Below, piece by piece: positions 8,339 to 16,331 of a stretch of 64,000 nt of DNA. The position numbers and the translations under genes are program-made. The stretch spans positions 1 through 64,000 of the forward strand of contig CAZBFP010000007.1 of the NCBI GenBank assembly GCA_964491265.1, given 5' to 3'. The first letter of the stretch is position 1. Every line of letters begins with the position of its first letter. The notes beneath the pieces are model-generated. The model saw only the letters and a list, made by a program, of their open reading frames with translations, was not told the origin of the DNA and did not search any database. The DNA comes from JBBAGC01 sp964491265 (lineage in GTDB: Bacteria > Spirochaetota > UBA4802 > UBA5550).

Positions 8339-8394
8339 TATCCATAGACCACGGAGATTGGTTTATGTGGAAAGTTACGTGGATGAAAAAGGGT

Positions 8395-8427
8395 ATCCCC
8401 GCGACCTTAAGGTTTCGGGGATTTTTT
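8395..8427 (+). terminator. Intrinsic terminator of the cobalamin riboswitch
   Basis: Stem ATCCCCG (8395-8401) pairs with CGGGGAT (8416-8422), with the self-complementary CCTTAAGG in the loop, followed by six T (8422-8427). It lies 57 nt after the aptamer and 63 nt before the btuB start, the position of an expression platform. This points to control by premature termination, although the start codon region could also be sequestered. Confidence 0.85.
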
Positions 8428-8489
8428 ATTTATGTAGTCAATTAAATACTGCGGTTTTACCGCAGGCATATTATTTAAGGAGGACTCAC

Positions 8490-10436
8490 ATGAAGAGGAT
8501 TTATTATTTAACGGTATCACTTATTCTTGCCGCATTCTGTTTCACACCGGGATTCGCAGAGGAACAGAAGGAATCTGATCTGGGGAAAGTTGTAGTTACT
8601 GCAACAAAAAACGAGGTTTCATTAAAGGAAACAGGGAGCAGTGTAACAGTTATAACATCGGATGAAATTGAAAAGAAAGGGAAAAAACAGGTAATTGACC
8701 TGCTCCAGGAGGTTCCGGGACTTACTGTTAGCAGAAGCGGCGTATTCGGAGGAGCAGCCTCAATTTTTATTCGCGGTAATAATTCATCAAACGTTCTGGT
8801 CCTTGTTGATGGTGTAAGGATCAATGACCCCATAGATCTTGGCAGAGGTGCTAATCTTGCTTACCTGACAACAGACAATGTTGAGCGGATCGAGATTGTC
8901 CGTACACCGCAGAGCGCCCTTTACGGTTCCGATGCTCAGGCTGTTATAAATATAATAACCAAAAAAGGTGAGGGGAGGCCGGTTCTTACAGTTTCTGCTG
9001 AAGCGGGTTCCTTTCAAACATTCAGGGAGTCTGCTTCAATTTCAGGCGGCGCTGATGGGGTGAGCTACAGCATAGGGATTTCCAGACAGGATTCAGAGGG
9101 GATATCAAAAGCTGAGAATAAATCAGTTGGTAGCACACCTGTCATAAAAAACAGCGATTATGAAAAGGATGGATTTGAAAATACTGCAATTACTTCAAAG
9201 TTCAGCATTGATCTGCCTTATAAAATGAATTATACCTTAAGCGGATATTATCAGTCTGCCAGATACGATTATGATGATGGAGCAGGAGCTGATGATTTGA
9301 ATAAAATGGGTGAGCATGAAGTTGTTACTTTTAATAATTCTTTAACTCAGGAGATTTTTTACTGGTGGAATCATAAAATTGAGTACGGCAGGTCAGCAAC
9401 AACAAGAAGGGATCAGGATAAGAATGACATTTTACAGCCTGTCAATGATGAGGCACATTCCTGGTATAAGGGTGTTTCAAATCAGGCTGAATGGCAGCAC
9501 AATTTTAAAATTGGTGAAATTGATATAATTACTGCCGGATATAATTTCTATCATGAGGAAGGTTCCAGTGTAAATTACTATTATGATGGAGGTTATTTTG
9601 GGGCTGCTGAAGATTATATAACTTCAAATTCTTATCTGCAGGAAGCAATTACCCACAGTGTATATTTACATAATCATTTAAAACTATTCGACATGATTTA
9701 TCATACTGTGGGAATCAGATATGATAATCACAGTGAATTCGGGAACCAGTATTCCTGGAGCACAACAGCTTCTATTATTGCGCCTGTAACAAAAACAAGA
9801 ATAAAGGGTGCTTATGGTACTTCATTTAAAGCCCCTTCACTTTATCAGCTATACGACTCAACTTATGGCAGCAAAGATCTTGATCCTGATAAAGGGAAGC
9901 ATTATGAAGCGGGAATTGAGCAGCCGCTTATAGATGATACTATACTTTTGAGTGCTCTTTACTTTTATAATAAATATGACAATGTTGTTGATTACGATTT
10001 TGGAACATCAAAATATAAAAATATAGGCGAAGTAGAAACAAAGGGTTATGAATTATACGCTTTAATCAATCTTCCCTTTGATTTAAGCATTTCCGGAAGT
10101 TATACATTCACTGAGGCTGAAAATCGAGCAACAGAACGAGAGTTAGCCAGAAGGCCGAAACACCAGGGGAGCATAATTTTCAACTGGACAATTATGAAAA
10201 AAGCTGACCTTAATATTGTCTATAACTATGTTGGTAAAAGATATGACAGCGACTGGGATAGTAAAAAAATGGAATCATACTCAACTGTTGACCTGAAACT
10301 GGCATACTGGGTTAACCCGAATATTCAGATTTACACAAGAATTGAAAATGCAGCTGATGAGGATTATCAGCAGGTTAACGGATTCGCCACACCTGAAAGA
10401 TCCTATTATGCGGGTATTCAGGGGCAGTTGATTTAA
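8490..10436 (+). CDS. btuB: TonB-dependent cobalamin receptor (BtuB-like)
   Basis: This is an outer-membrane receptor of 648 residues from the chosen ATG. The frame runs further upstream to 8358, but that part lies in the riboswitch leader. AAGGAGG precedes the ATG at 8490, and MKRIYYL starts a clear signal peptide ending near FAEE. Next come the TonB box (DLGKVVVTATK), the plug domain with VIDLLQEVPGLTV and LVLVDGVRINDP (about 60-165), and the 22-strand barrel ending in an aromatic-rich C-terminus. B12 is the likely ligand because of the riboswitch and the divergent btuFCD. ExbB, ExbD and TonB follow and would energise it. Confidence 0.88.
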   Translation: MKRIYYLTVSLILAAFCFTPGFAEEQKESDLGKVVVTATKNEVSLKETGSSVTVITSDEIEKKGKKQVIDLLQEVPGLTVSRSGVFGGAASIFIRGNNSSNVLVLVDGVRINDPIDLGRGANLAYLTTDNVERIEIVRTPQSALYGSDAQAVINIITKKGEGRPVLTVSAEAGSFQTFRESASISGGADGVSYSIGISRQDSEGISKAENKSVGSTPVIKNSDYEKDGFENTAITSKFSIDLPYKMNYTLSGYYQSARYDYDDGAGADDLNKMGEHEVVTFNNSLTQEIFYWWNHKIEYGRSATTRRDQDKNDILQPVNDEAHSWYKGVSNQAEWQHNFKIGEIDIITAGYNFYHEEGSSVNYYYDGGYFGAAEDYITSNSYLQEAITHSVYLHNHLKLFDMIYHTVGIRYDNHSEFGNQYSWSTTASIIAPVTKTRIKGAYGTSFKAPSLYQLYDSTYGSKDLDPDKGKHYEAGIEQPLIDDTILLSALYFYNKYDNVVDYDFGTSKYKNIGEVETKGYELYALINLPFDLSISGSYTFTEAENRATERELARRPKHQGSIIFNWTIMKKADLNIVYNYVGKRYDSDWDSKKMESYSTVDLKLAYWVNPNIQIYTRIENAADEDYQQVNGFATPERSYYAGIQGQLI

Positions 10437-10599
10437 ATAATATTTGCAATATGGGCTTACAGATTTATGGTTTGTTATTTATATGTGCTTCTTTATCTTC
10501 CATAGTCAGCCTTCTGTATAAGGGGGCACGGAATTGAATGGATTATTTTGCTTCCCAAAATTCTGAAAGGGGCATAATTTTATAAAACCGGAGCCAATA

Positions 10600-11274
10600 A
10601 TGTTTGATCTGCTGAATATGGGGGGATGGGTAATGTACGCCATCCTCCTCCTTTCAATTACCGCACTTGCAATAGCTATAGAAAGAATCGCCTATTACAG
10701 ACAAACCAGGCGGCGCAATAGAAATATGTTTGAGGAAATTACTCTGCTTGTAAAATCGGGCGATACTACCGGGGCATTTAATAAAGCCTCAATGGCTCAG
10801 AGCGCGGTGGGTAAGGTTACAGCAGCATATATTGAAAGCAGCGGTAAACCGCAGGTGATACTTAATGAGGCTGTTCACGCTGCCTCAACCAGTGAGGTCC
10901 GTTCACTGGAAAAGCATTTACCCATACTTGCAGCAATTACCGCCCTTGCTCCTCTCCTTGGTCTTCTCGGCACAGTACTGGGTATGATAAACACATTTCA
11001 GGAAATTTCACAACTGGGGGGGGAGGCAGATATGGCAGCACTTGCAGGGGGTATATGGCAGGCTCTCCTTACTACAGCTTTTGGTCTCATTGTGGCAATA
11101 CCTGTTGCGGCATTTCATCACTTCTTTCAGAACCTTGTTGATAACCGGGTATCGGAGATTGAGACCAGGGTATCTGAGCTGAATATACTTTTTGAAAGAG
11201 GCGGAAGCAGTTTCCCGGAAACAGATGGTTCAGTCAGCGGAGATGGTCCCATGCCTGATACTGCGGGAGTTTAG
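10600..11274 (+). CDS. exbB: ExbB/TolQ/MotA proton channel protein
   Basis: This 224-residue inner-membrane protein has the ExbB layout: a first helix (about 8-28), a cytoplasmic domain with conserved basic residues, and two later helices holding the signature LAAITALAPLLGLLGTVLGM (about 110-129) and GIWQALLTTAFGLIVAIP (about 152-169). With ExbD it forms the proton-driven motor that energises TonB. ExbD begins 2 bp after its stop. It starts about 160 bp after btuB, so both could share the riboswitch-controlled transcript, although I see no decisive evidence for or against a separate promoter. Confidence 0.9.
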   Translation: MFDLLNMGGWVMYAILLLSITALAIAIERIAYYRQTRRRNRNMFEEITLLVKSGDTTGAFNKASMAQSAVGKVTAAYIESSGKPQVILNEAVHAASTSEVRSLEKHLPILAAITALAPLLGLLGTVLGMINTFQEISQLGGEADMAALAGGIWQALLTTAFGLIVAIPVAAFHHFFQNLVDNRVSEIETRVSELNILFERGGSSFPETDGSVSGDGPMPDTAGV

Positions 11275-11276
11275 GA

Positions 11277-11687
11277 ATGAAATCTGTAAGACGGAATAAA
11301 AAGAAGACCCTGGATCTTAATCTGACACCCTTAATTGATGTTGTATTTATGCTTCTTCTTTTTTTTATTTTAACATCAAATTTTGTTAAGCCGAGTATGC
11401 TCCTGTCGCTTCCGGAAGCCTCAAACAAAGCCAGGCTTAAAAAGACAGATATTGTTGTGTCTGTTGATAAAAACAGCAATGTTTTCATAAACAGGGAGCA
11501 GGTCCCCCTGGAAAAGCTTGCGGAACTTCTTACCGGTAAAATTGAAGCTTTACCTGATGGAAGTGATAAGAGAATAATTTTTTACGGTGATGAGGCTATG
11601 CCGTATAAAGGCTTTGTTAAAGTTATCGATATTATCAAAAGTACCGGTGTAGATGAAATCAATATTGCCCATGAAGAGAGTGAATAG
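11277..11687 (+). CDS. exbD: ExbD/TolR biopolymer transport protein
   Basis: This 136-residue protein has the ExbD pattern: a short basic cytoplasmic N-terminus, then LNLTPLIDVVFMLLLFFI (about 14-31), in which the Asp of PLIDVVF is the membrane proton-carrying residue, then a periplasmic domain ending in the usual VIDIIKSTGVDEINI region. It lies between exbB and tonB with almost no spacing, so the three are one operon and presumably one complex. Confidence 0.9.
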   Translation: MKSVRRNKKKTLDLNLTPLIDVVFMLLLFFILTSNFVKPSMLLSLPEASNKARLKKTDIVVSVDKNSNVFINREQVPLEKLAELLTGKIEALPDGSDKRIIFYGDEAMPYKGFVKVIDIIKSTGVDEINIAHEESE

Positions 11688-11691
11688 AGAT

Positions 11692-12312
11692 ATGTCTAAG
11701 ACCGGAAGAAAGAGATTTTTCTCACTCCCCCTTTCACTGGTGATTTCAATTTCTCTTCATATTGTTATACTTTTTTCACCTTTTGTTGACAGTACTGAGT
11801 CAAAGCAGATAATACTTGAATCTAAAAAGGCTGACATTACCTTTATTAATTTTTCAGAAAAAATGGTACGCTGGGATATGGTGGAGCCTGTGAGGGAGAG
11901 GCCGTCCACTGATGGTGATTTCCCTATGCTTTTTAAAAAAAAGAAAAAAGTTGAAATCGTCGCCGATTCTGAACCTGTCATGGAGTCTCTGTCAGCTGAG
12001 TCAGTAAAAGAGCGGGAATCCTATGAAAGTGAAGTGCTTAAAAAAATTCACAGAATGAAATATTATCCTCAATATGCAAGGCGTATGGGTATGGAGGGGG
12101 ATGTGACTATCCGCTTTACTCTCGACAGTATGGGGAGACTCGTGAATCATCCGGTAATTGAAAAGGGGAGCAGCCATGATGTTCTTAACAGGGCCGGTAT
12201 ATCCACTATTACCCGTGCAGTCCCATTTGCAGCCTTCCCGGAAAATATAGCTCAAATGAAAGAGAGCATGACATTTGTTGTAACAATTGATTACAGTCTG
12301 AGGATAAACTAA
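11692..12312 (+). CDS. tonB: TonB energy-transducing protein
   Basis: From the ATG chosen here, four bases after the exbD stop, this gives 206 residues. Earlier in-frame ATGs at 11653 and 11671 lie inside exbD and are possible. One N-terminal membrane helix (about 12-32) carries a histidine (SLHIVILFSPF), as in TonB. A charged linker follows, which is short and not proline-rich for a TonB. The C-terminal domain has the signature YYPQYARRMGMEGDVTIRF and a typical VVTIDYSL end. It should couple the ExbBD motor to BtuB. The start is the least certain part. Confidence 0.85.
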   Translation: MSKTGRKRFFSLPLSLVISISLHIVILFSPFVDSTESKQIILESKKADITFINFSEKMVRWDMVEPVRERPSTDGDFPMLFKKKKKVEIVADSEPVMESLSAESVKERESYESEVLKKIHRMKYYPQYARRMGMEGDVTIRFTLDSMGRLVNHPVIEKGSSHDVLNRAGISTITRAVPFAAFPENIAQMKESMTFVVTIDYSLRIN

Positions 12313-12313
12313 A

Positions 12314-13309
12314 TTGGAAAGCCTTTCATCACTCCTTATTAGTTCACTTTATCAGACATTTCTTATACTGATAAAGACCCTGCCGGTAATTTTTATTACA
12401 TTAATTATCACAGGTTTTCTTGTAAGAAGGGGATACCTGACAAGAATTTTTTATTTCACAACTCCGCTCATAAGCAGAATCGGGCTCCCTGCTGAGACTT
12501 CAGCTGCCTTTATAGCATCTTTCGGGTCAGGGCTTTCTGCAGGAACAATTCTTACAAAACTTTACAGCGAAAATAAAATTACCGGTCCTCAGATGATTCT
12601 TGCTGCTCAGGTAAACACGCTGCCCGTTTTTATCAGGGAGACATTCACCAGATTTATACCTGTAATGATCCCGATTCTCGGGCTTCTTCCAGGTCTGATA
12701 TATACTGCTGCATTTATATTTTCAGGATTATTTAAACTTCTGCTTGTAATTATTGCCGGTGTTTTTTTGAAAAGGTTTTCTGACAAAGGGGAGTCTGATG
12801 CTGATGATAAATCAGAACAGGTTCCGCATGTGGCACATGGGGCTGTGACTTTTAATGAACTGCGGCTTGTTTCGCTCAAGGCTGTGGCTGATTTTATCAG
12901 GATAGCTAAACTTATGGTTGTTGCTACATTTATAATAACTGCTGCCTCAGAGGCCGGTTTACTGTCCGCCTTTGAAAATATGGTGGGGCCTTTTATAGCT
13001 TTTATAGGTATGCCGGAGAAGATGGCTGCACCTGTACTTGCTTATGTGGGTCACTCCACAGCAGGGGGATATATTATTGGGGCAATGTATAAAAGCGGTT
13101 CTATAGATTTATACATCGCTGCAGTATCTGCACTGGCAGGGAATATGCTGTCATTCCCCATGTATCTAATCAGGTCATCAATGGCAAGGAATATGGCCAT
13201 CTACGGTGCCAGGTTCGGTGTAATTCATGTTGTGATAACACTCACTACAGGACTTATAGCGAGGTTCATTTTTTTATTTATTGTAATAACTGCTTTCAGG
13301 TATTTATAG
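12314..13309 (+). CDS. Nucleoside-recognition (Gate) domain membrane protein
   Basis: This 331-residue polytopic protein starts at TTG one base after the tonB stop, with TGAGGA in front. It has two Gate-type halves: GLPAETSAAFIASFGSGLSAG (split here, about 55-75) and MPEKMAAPVLAYVGHSTAGG (about 231-250), separated by a hydrophilic loop near 155-175. Gate domains occur in nucleoside transporters, FeoB and spore maturation proteins, and in several uncharacterised permeases. Its place at the end of exbB-exbD-tonB suggests a step in uptake after the outer membrane, but the substrate is unknown. Its 3' end lies in a 37-bp sequence that is duplicated at 14200. Confidence 0.7.
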   Translation: MESLSSLLISSLYQTFLILIKTLPVIFITLIITGFLVRRGYLTRIFYFTTPLISRIGLPAETSAAFIASFGSGLSAGTILTKLYSENKITGPQMILAAQVNTLPVFIRETFTRFIPVMIPILGLLPGLIYTAAFIFSGLFKLLLVIIAGVFLKRFSDKGESDADDKSEQVPHVAHGAVTFNELRLVSLKAVADFIRIAKLMVVATFIITAASEAGLLSAFENMVGPFIAFIGMPEKMAAPVLAYVGHSTAGGYIIGAMYKSGSIDLYIAAVSALAGNMLSFPMYLIRSSMARNMAIYGARFGVIHVVITLTTGLIARFIFLFIVITAFRYL

Positions 13310-13320
13310 AATAATTCTTC
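13284..13320 (+). repeat. 37-bp direct repeat, left copy, flanking the RAYT segment
   Basis: This is identical to 14200-14236 except for one base (36 of 37). The left copy contains the final codons and stop of the membrane protein gene 12314-13309. The right copy contains the final codons and stop of the opposing ABC permease gene. The copies are 916 bp apart and bracket the transposase gene. Confidence 0.9.
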
Positions 13321-14075
13321 CTTAAACTGCTGGATATTTCTTTATCATGCTTCTTTCGGGGGTTATGCCTTATATACTCTGCAATTCTATAATAATCCTT
13401 TTCACTACGAATTATATGGTCATAATAATTCCGCTGCCAGATTTTTTTACCCCGGGTATTCCTCATTCTGTTGATCTGTGTTGTTACTGATGATTTATAT
13501 CCGGCAATGAATGATGATATTGATTTTGGTAATCGTATTCCAATACCCGAATTTTCGTTATTGTTGTATGACGGGTTGAATTCCGATTCAAATTTCGTTA
13601 TACCGGTCGGTGCGTATTGCGTATTCGTCGGTGCGTATTGCGTATTGGTCGGGGCGCATGGCGTATTGGTCGGTGCGTATTGCGTATTCGTAGGGGCGCA
13701 TGGCGTATTGGTCGGTGCGTATTGCGTATTGGTCGGGGCGCATGGCGTATTCGTAGGGGCGCATGGCGTATTCGTAGGGGCGCATGGCGTATTCGTAGGG
13801 GCGCATGGCCATGCGCCCCTACGTGTGTTAATAATAACAATACCATGCATATGATCCGGCATTATTATAAATTCATCCAATTTTAATTCATGACGGATTT
13901 GATCCGATTCTATCCATTCATTGTGTGCAATTTTACCATAATCATTTAAATGCATTATGCCATTTTTAATGGTACCGAAGATCTGCTGTTTCTGATAAGT
14001 ACAGATGGTTATAAAATAGTACCCATCAGATGAATAATCGTAACCTTTTAAACGTATTGAGCGCCGGTTATACAT
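13296..14075 (-). CDS. REP-associated tyrosine transposase (RAYT, Y1_Tnp)
   Basis: This is a single-strand transposase-like protein, 259 residues from the ATG at 14075, which has GAGG in front. A longer frame reaches 14138. It shows the family's N-terminus MYNRRSIRLKGYDY and GYYFITICTY, the HUH metal motif in IIMPDHMHGIVI (about 73-84), and the C-terminal helix with the catalytic Tyr region NYYDHIIRSEKDYYRIAEYI. Between the two, about ten heptads of the PCAPTNT/QYAPTNT type (about residues 92-160) are inserted, encoded by a 21-bp tandem repeat. RAYTs process REP palindromes. This gene holds a perfect 30-bp palindrome itself. Its 3' end overlaps the convergent gene by 14 bp. Confidence 0.87.
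   Translation of the reverse strand: MYNRRSIRLKGYDYSSDGYYFITICTYQKQQIFGTIKNGIMHLNDYGKIAHNEWIESDQIRHELKLDEFIIMPDHMHGIVIINTRRGAWPCAPTNTPCAPTNTPCAPTNTPCAPTNTQYAPTNTPCAPTNTQYAPTNTPCAPTNTQYAPTNTQYAPTGITKFESEFNPSYNNNENSGIGIRLPKSISSFIAGYKSSVTTQINRMRNTRGKKIWQRNYYDHIIRSEKDYYRIAEYIRHNPRKKHDKEISSSLRKNYSINT
13605..13823. repeat. 21-bp tandem minisatellite ending in a 30-bp palindrome
   Basis: Nine complete 21-bp units run from 13605 to 13793. The tenth begins at 13794 and turns into a perfect 30-bp palindrome (13794-13823, core GGGGCGCATGG/CCATGCGCCCC). Units come in two types, GTGCGTATT and GGGCGCATG, in mixed order. Because the unit is a multiple of three, it reads through as a seven-residue repeat in the transposase. 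The same unit type recurs outside genes at 19345-19437. It is not a CRISPR, since there are no variable spacers. Confidence 0.92.
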
Positions 14076-14199
14076 AAAATATTCCTCACTTGTTGAATAT
14101 CCGCATGTTAGAGGCGTGAGTCTCAATACCTCTATCATGTTGTATATTAATACGCTGGAAAGGAGATTTTTTTTGAATTTTTTTGAATCAGGCTGTAAA

Positions 14200-14236
14200 T
14201 AATAACTGCCTTCAGGTATTTATAGAATAATTCTTC
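14200..14236 (+). repeat. 37-bp direct repeat, right copy
   Basis: This is the second copy of the sequence at 13284-13320, with one mismatch (GCC for GCT). It contains the stop codon of the minus-strand ABC permease gene (14220-14222). Confidence 0.9.
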
Positions 14237-15011
14237 TCTTCATTGCACGCACACCGAGCCATCCGGTAACTATAATAAATATTATGCAGTAAAGGAGATC
14301 GAGTAAAAGCCAGGGGCTCAGCAGTTCAGGTACGCAGAATGCCCGAGCAAGCCTAACAGCATGGGTAAGGGGGAGAGCCTCTGCAATCGGTATTGCTGCT
14401 GCAGGGAGTTCCTCAACAGGGAATATAACCCCTGAAAAGAAGAACATAGGGGAGAGAATTCCGGTGAAAAAGAAGTTAAAGTGATTAATATTCTTAATAT
14501 ATGCAGTAATATATATGCTCGCTGTTGCAAACATAAGGCCGGTTAGTAATCCGGCAAAGGGTGAAAGGATACTTAATGGTTCTGTTATTATCCCGAACCC
14601 CCATACCACAGCCAGTACCGCAATTGAGAAGAAGAACCCCTTTGTTCCCGCAAAGATTATTTCTCCTATAATCAGGTTTTCCGCTGAAATAGGCGCGCCC
14701 AGCATGCCGTCATATACTCTGTCGAACTCCAGGCGTATAAAGGTTCCATATGAGCATTCAAAAGCTGCTGTGTACATGGCGCTTGTAACAATAAGTCCGC
14801 TCCCTAAATATATTATGTAGGGGATACCTGCCATGTCAGGGATGTATTTGCCAAATCCCAGGCCAAGGCCCGCAAGAAATATGAGCGGCTCAAAAAACGG
14901 CGGGAATGCGTTGCTCCAGAAATTTGAATTATATACTCTGATATGCCTGTACCAGACACTGTAGAGTCTTGTAACAAGTGACGGTTTTTTGTGAAAATTA
15001 CTGGAGCTCAT
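14220..15011 (-). CDS. ABC-2 type transporter permease (NodJ/DrrB-like)
   Basis: This is an inner-membrane permease of 263 residues from the ATG at 15011, which follows GGGAGGAGCC and overlaps the stop of the ATPase gene by 14 nt. The open frame reaches 15080, but that part lies inside the ATPase gene. It has six helices and the ABC-2 signature FFFTGILSPMFFFSGVIFPVEELP (about 170-193, split by eye), with LPLTHAVRLAR downstream. Such permeases export drugs, lipids or polysaccharides; the substrate is unknown. It is the second gene of a two-gene operon. Its last codons lie in a duplicated 37-bp sequence. Confidence 0.85.
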   Translation of the reverse strand: MSSSNFHKKPSLVTRLYSVWYRHIRVYNSNFWSNAFPPFFEPLIFLAGLGLGFGKYIPDMAGIPYIIYLGSGLIVTSAMYTAAFECSYGTFIRLEFDRVYDGMLGAPISAENLIIGEIIFAGTKGFFFSIAVLAVVWGFGIITEPLSILSPFAGLLTGLMFATASIYITAYIKNINHFNFFFTGILSPMFFFSGVIFPVEELPAAAIPIAEALPLTHAVRLARAFCVPELLSPWLLLDLLYCIIFIIVTGWLGVRAMKRRIIL

Positions 15012-15933
15012 TGAGGCTCCTCCCTGTGACCTTGAGGAAAAGGTCTTCCAGGTTTGTATGGCGAATATATATATCTTCATTTTTTGAGATGTCGGTATAT
15101 GCTTTCAGTTTATCATAGCTGCTGCAATATGCGTATAGTGTATCTTTAAAAACTTCATAGCGGATACTATTTTCGTCGAAATATTTTAAGCATTTACGAG
15201 CCGGCTCTTTCATCCCCGGAATTTCCATGACAAATTTTTCCAGATTTTTAGAGATCAGCTCTTTCGGTTTACCTTCAAGAATTTTTTTAGCCTTATCCAT
15301 AATAATAATGCGGTTGCAAATCTGGAAAGCCTCTTCCATGTAATGTGTAGTCAGGAGAATGGTAACACCGCTGTCACGGAGCTCGCGAAGTTTATCCCAT
15401 ATAAGGTGACGCACCTGCGGATCGAGCCCGGTTGTGGGTTCATCAAGAAATAGAAGCTTAGGCCTGTTTAAAAGGGCCCTGGCAATAACAAGCCTTCTCT
15501 GCATGCCGCCAGATAGTTCCCTTGTATTTACGTTTTTTCTCTCCTGAAGCTCCATAAATTCAAGGAGCTCGTCAATTCTTACAGCTGCTTCTTTTTTTGT
15601 CATGCCGTAGAATTTTGAATAAACCAGAAGATTATCCCATACTGAAAGCTGTGAGTCCAGGTTGTCCTGCTGCGGGACAATCCCGGAAAATGCTTTAATT
15701 TCAAGAGCCCTGTCAAGGGGAGAAAAACCGAAGATGTCTATTGCGGTATCATCAGCAATATCCGGCTCCACCTTGCCGTAGAGCATTTTCATAGTTGTGG
15801 TTTTACCCGCACCATTGGGTCCCAGAAGCCCGAAACATTCCGATTTTTTAACTGTAAAACTGAAATTATTAACAGCTTTAATTGTCCCGAAATTTTTGTT
15901 GAGTCCCTTGACATCTATGGCACAGTCAGACAT
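14998..15933 (-). CDS. ABC transporter ATP-binding protein (NodI/DrrA-like)
   Basis: This is a 311-residue ATPase with Walker A GPNGAGKT (38-45), Q-loop IVPQQDNLD (about 85-93), signature ELSGGMQRR (139-147), Walker B LLFLDEPTTGLD (160-171) and switch LLTTHYMEEA (about 194-203). A C-terminal extension of about 80 residues is typical of NodI/DrrA exporters and probably acts in regulation. It pairs with the overlapping ABC-2 permease gene for export. Confidence 0.88.
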   Translation of the reverse strand: MSDCAIDVKGLNKNFGTIKAVNNFSFTVKKSECFGLLGPNGAGKTTTMKMLYGKVEPDIADDTAIDIFGFSPLDRALEIKAFSGIVPQQDNLDSQLSVWDNLLVYSKFYGMTKKEAAVRIDELLEFMELQERKNVNTRELSGGMQRRLVIARALLNRPKLLFLDEPTTGLDPQVRHLIWDKLRELRDSGVTILLTTHYMEEAFQICNRIIIMDKAKKILEGKPKELISKNLEKFVMEIPGMKEPARKCLKYFDENSIRYEVFKDTLYAYCSSYDKLKAYTDISKNEDIYIRHTNLEDLFLKVTGRSLNELQ

Positions 15934-16020
15934 TTCCTTCTCCAGATGATAATTGCAATTAATCCATAGCAGACCTGAAGTGCTTCGAAATCAAGAATTT
16001 TTTAGTAGATGTATTTTTTT

Positions 16021-16097
16021 GTCATACCGGCTGTAGCGAAGCAAAATACCGGTATCTCATACACCTGATTTTATCAGGAGATTCCGGTATTTGCAGG
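16021..16097 (+). repeat. Dispersed repeat C, degenerate copy 1
   Basis: It begins GTCATACCGG and shares ATCTCATA, TGATT, TCAGGAGATTCCGG with 51199-51282. It lies in the 398-bp gap before the next gene. A relic of the 121-bp MITE follows at 16165-16198. I see no gene in the gap. Confidence 0.55.
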
Positions 16098-16164
16098 AAT
16101 CAAAGTTGTAAAACTGGAATGTACTGTATTAAAATTTCTCCTTTTGGGCAGTCCCGGTATTAAA

Positions 16165-16198
16165 GCATTTTACCTCAAAAAAAGTTAAGGGATTAACA
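16165..16198. repeat. Relic of the 121-bp MITE
   Basis: GCATTTTACCTCAAAAAAAG and TTAAGGGATTAACA match one end of the full MITE copies (compare 25914-25949). The other half is missing or too diverged to see, and no target duplication is visible. Confidence 0.5.
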
Positions 16199-16331
16199 AT
16201 GATATTTCTTTATTTTTCTGCGAAAATTACTGCAATGAAAAATTTGTTTTTTTCTCCAGTAGGCAGTAAGCTGTTAATATTAAGCTAACAGGCTTTTATC
16301 TCACATTACAAATATTAAAAGGAGGACAATA

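Noticed and set aside
8358..8489. 44-codon N-terminal extension of BtuB
   Set aside because: It lies in the riboswitch expression platform and its terminator; the ATG at 8490 has AAGGAGG and starts a clean signal peptide.
13605..13823. Possible CRISPR array
   Set aside because: Units are contiguous 21-mers without spacers, and no cas genes are present.
13471..13886. Plus-strand and other minus-strand open frames of 74-127 residues across the minisatellite
   Set aside because: A 21-bp tandem repeat without stops is open in several frames. Only the minus-strand RAYT frame continues into conserved domains on both sides.
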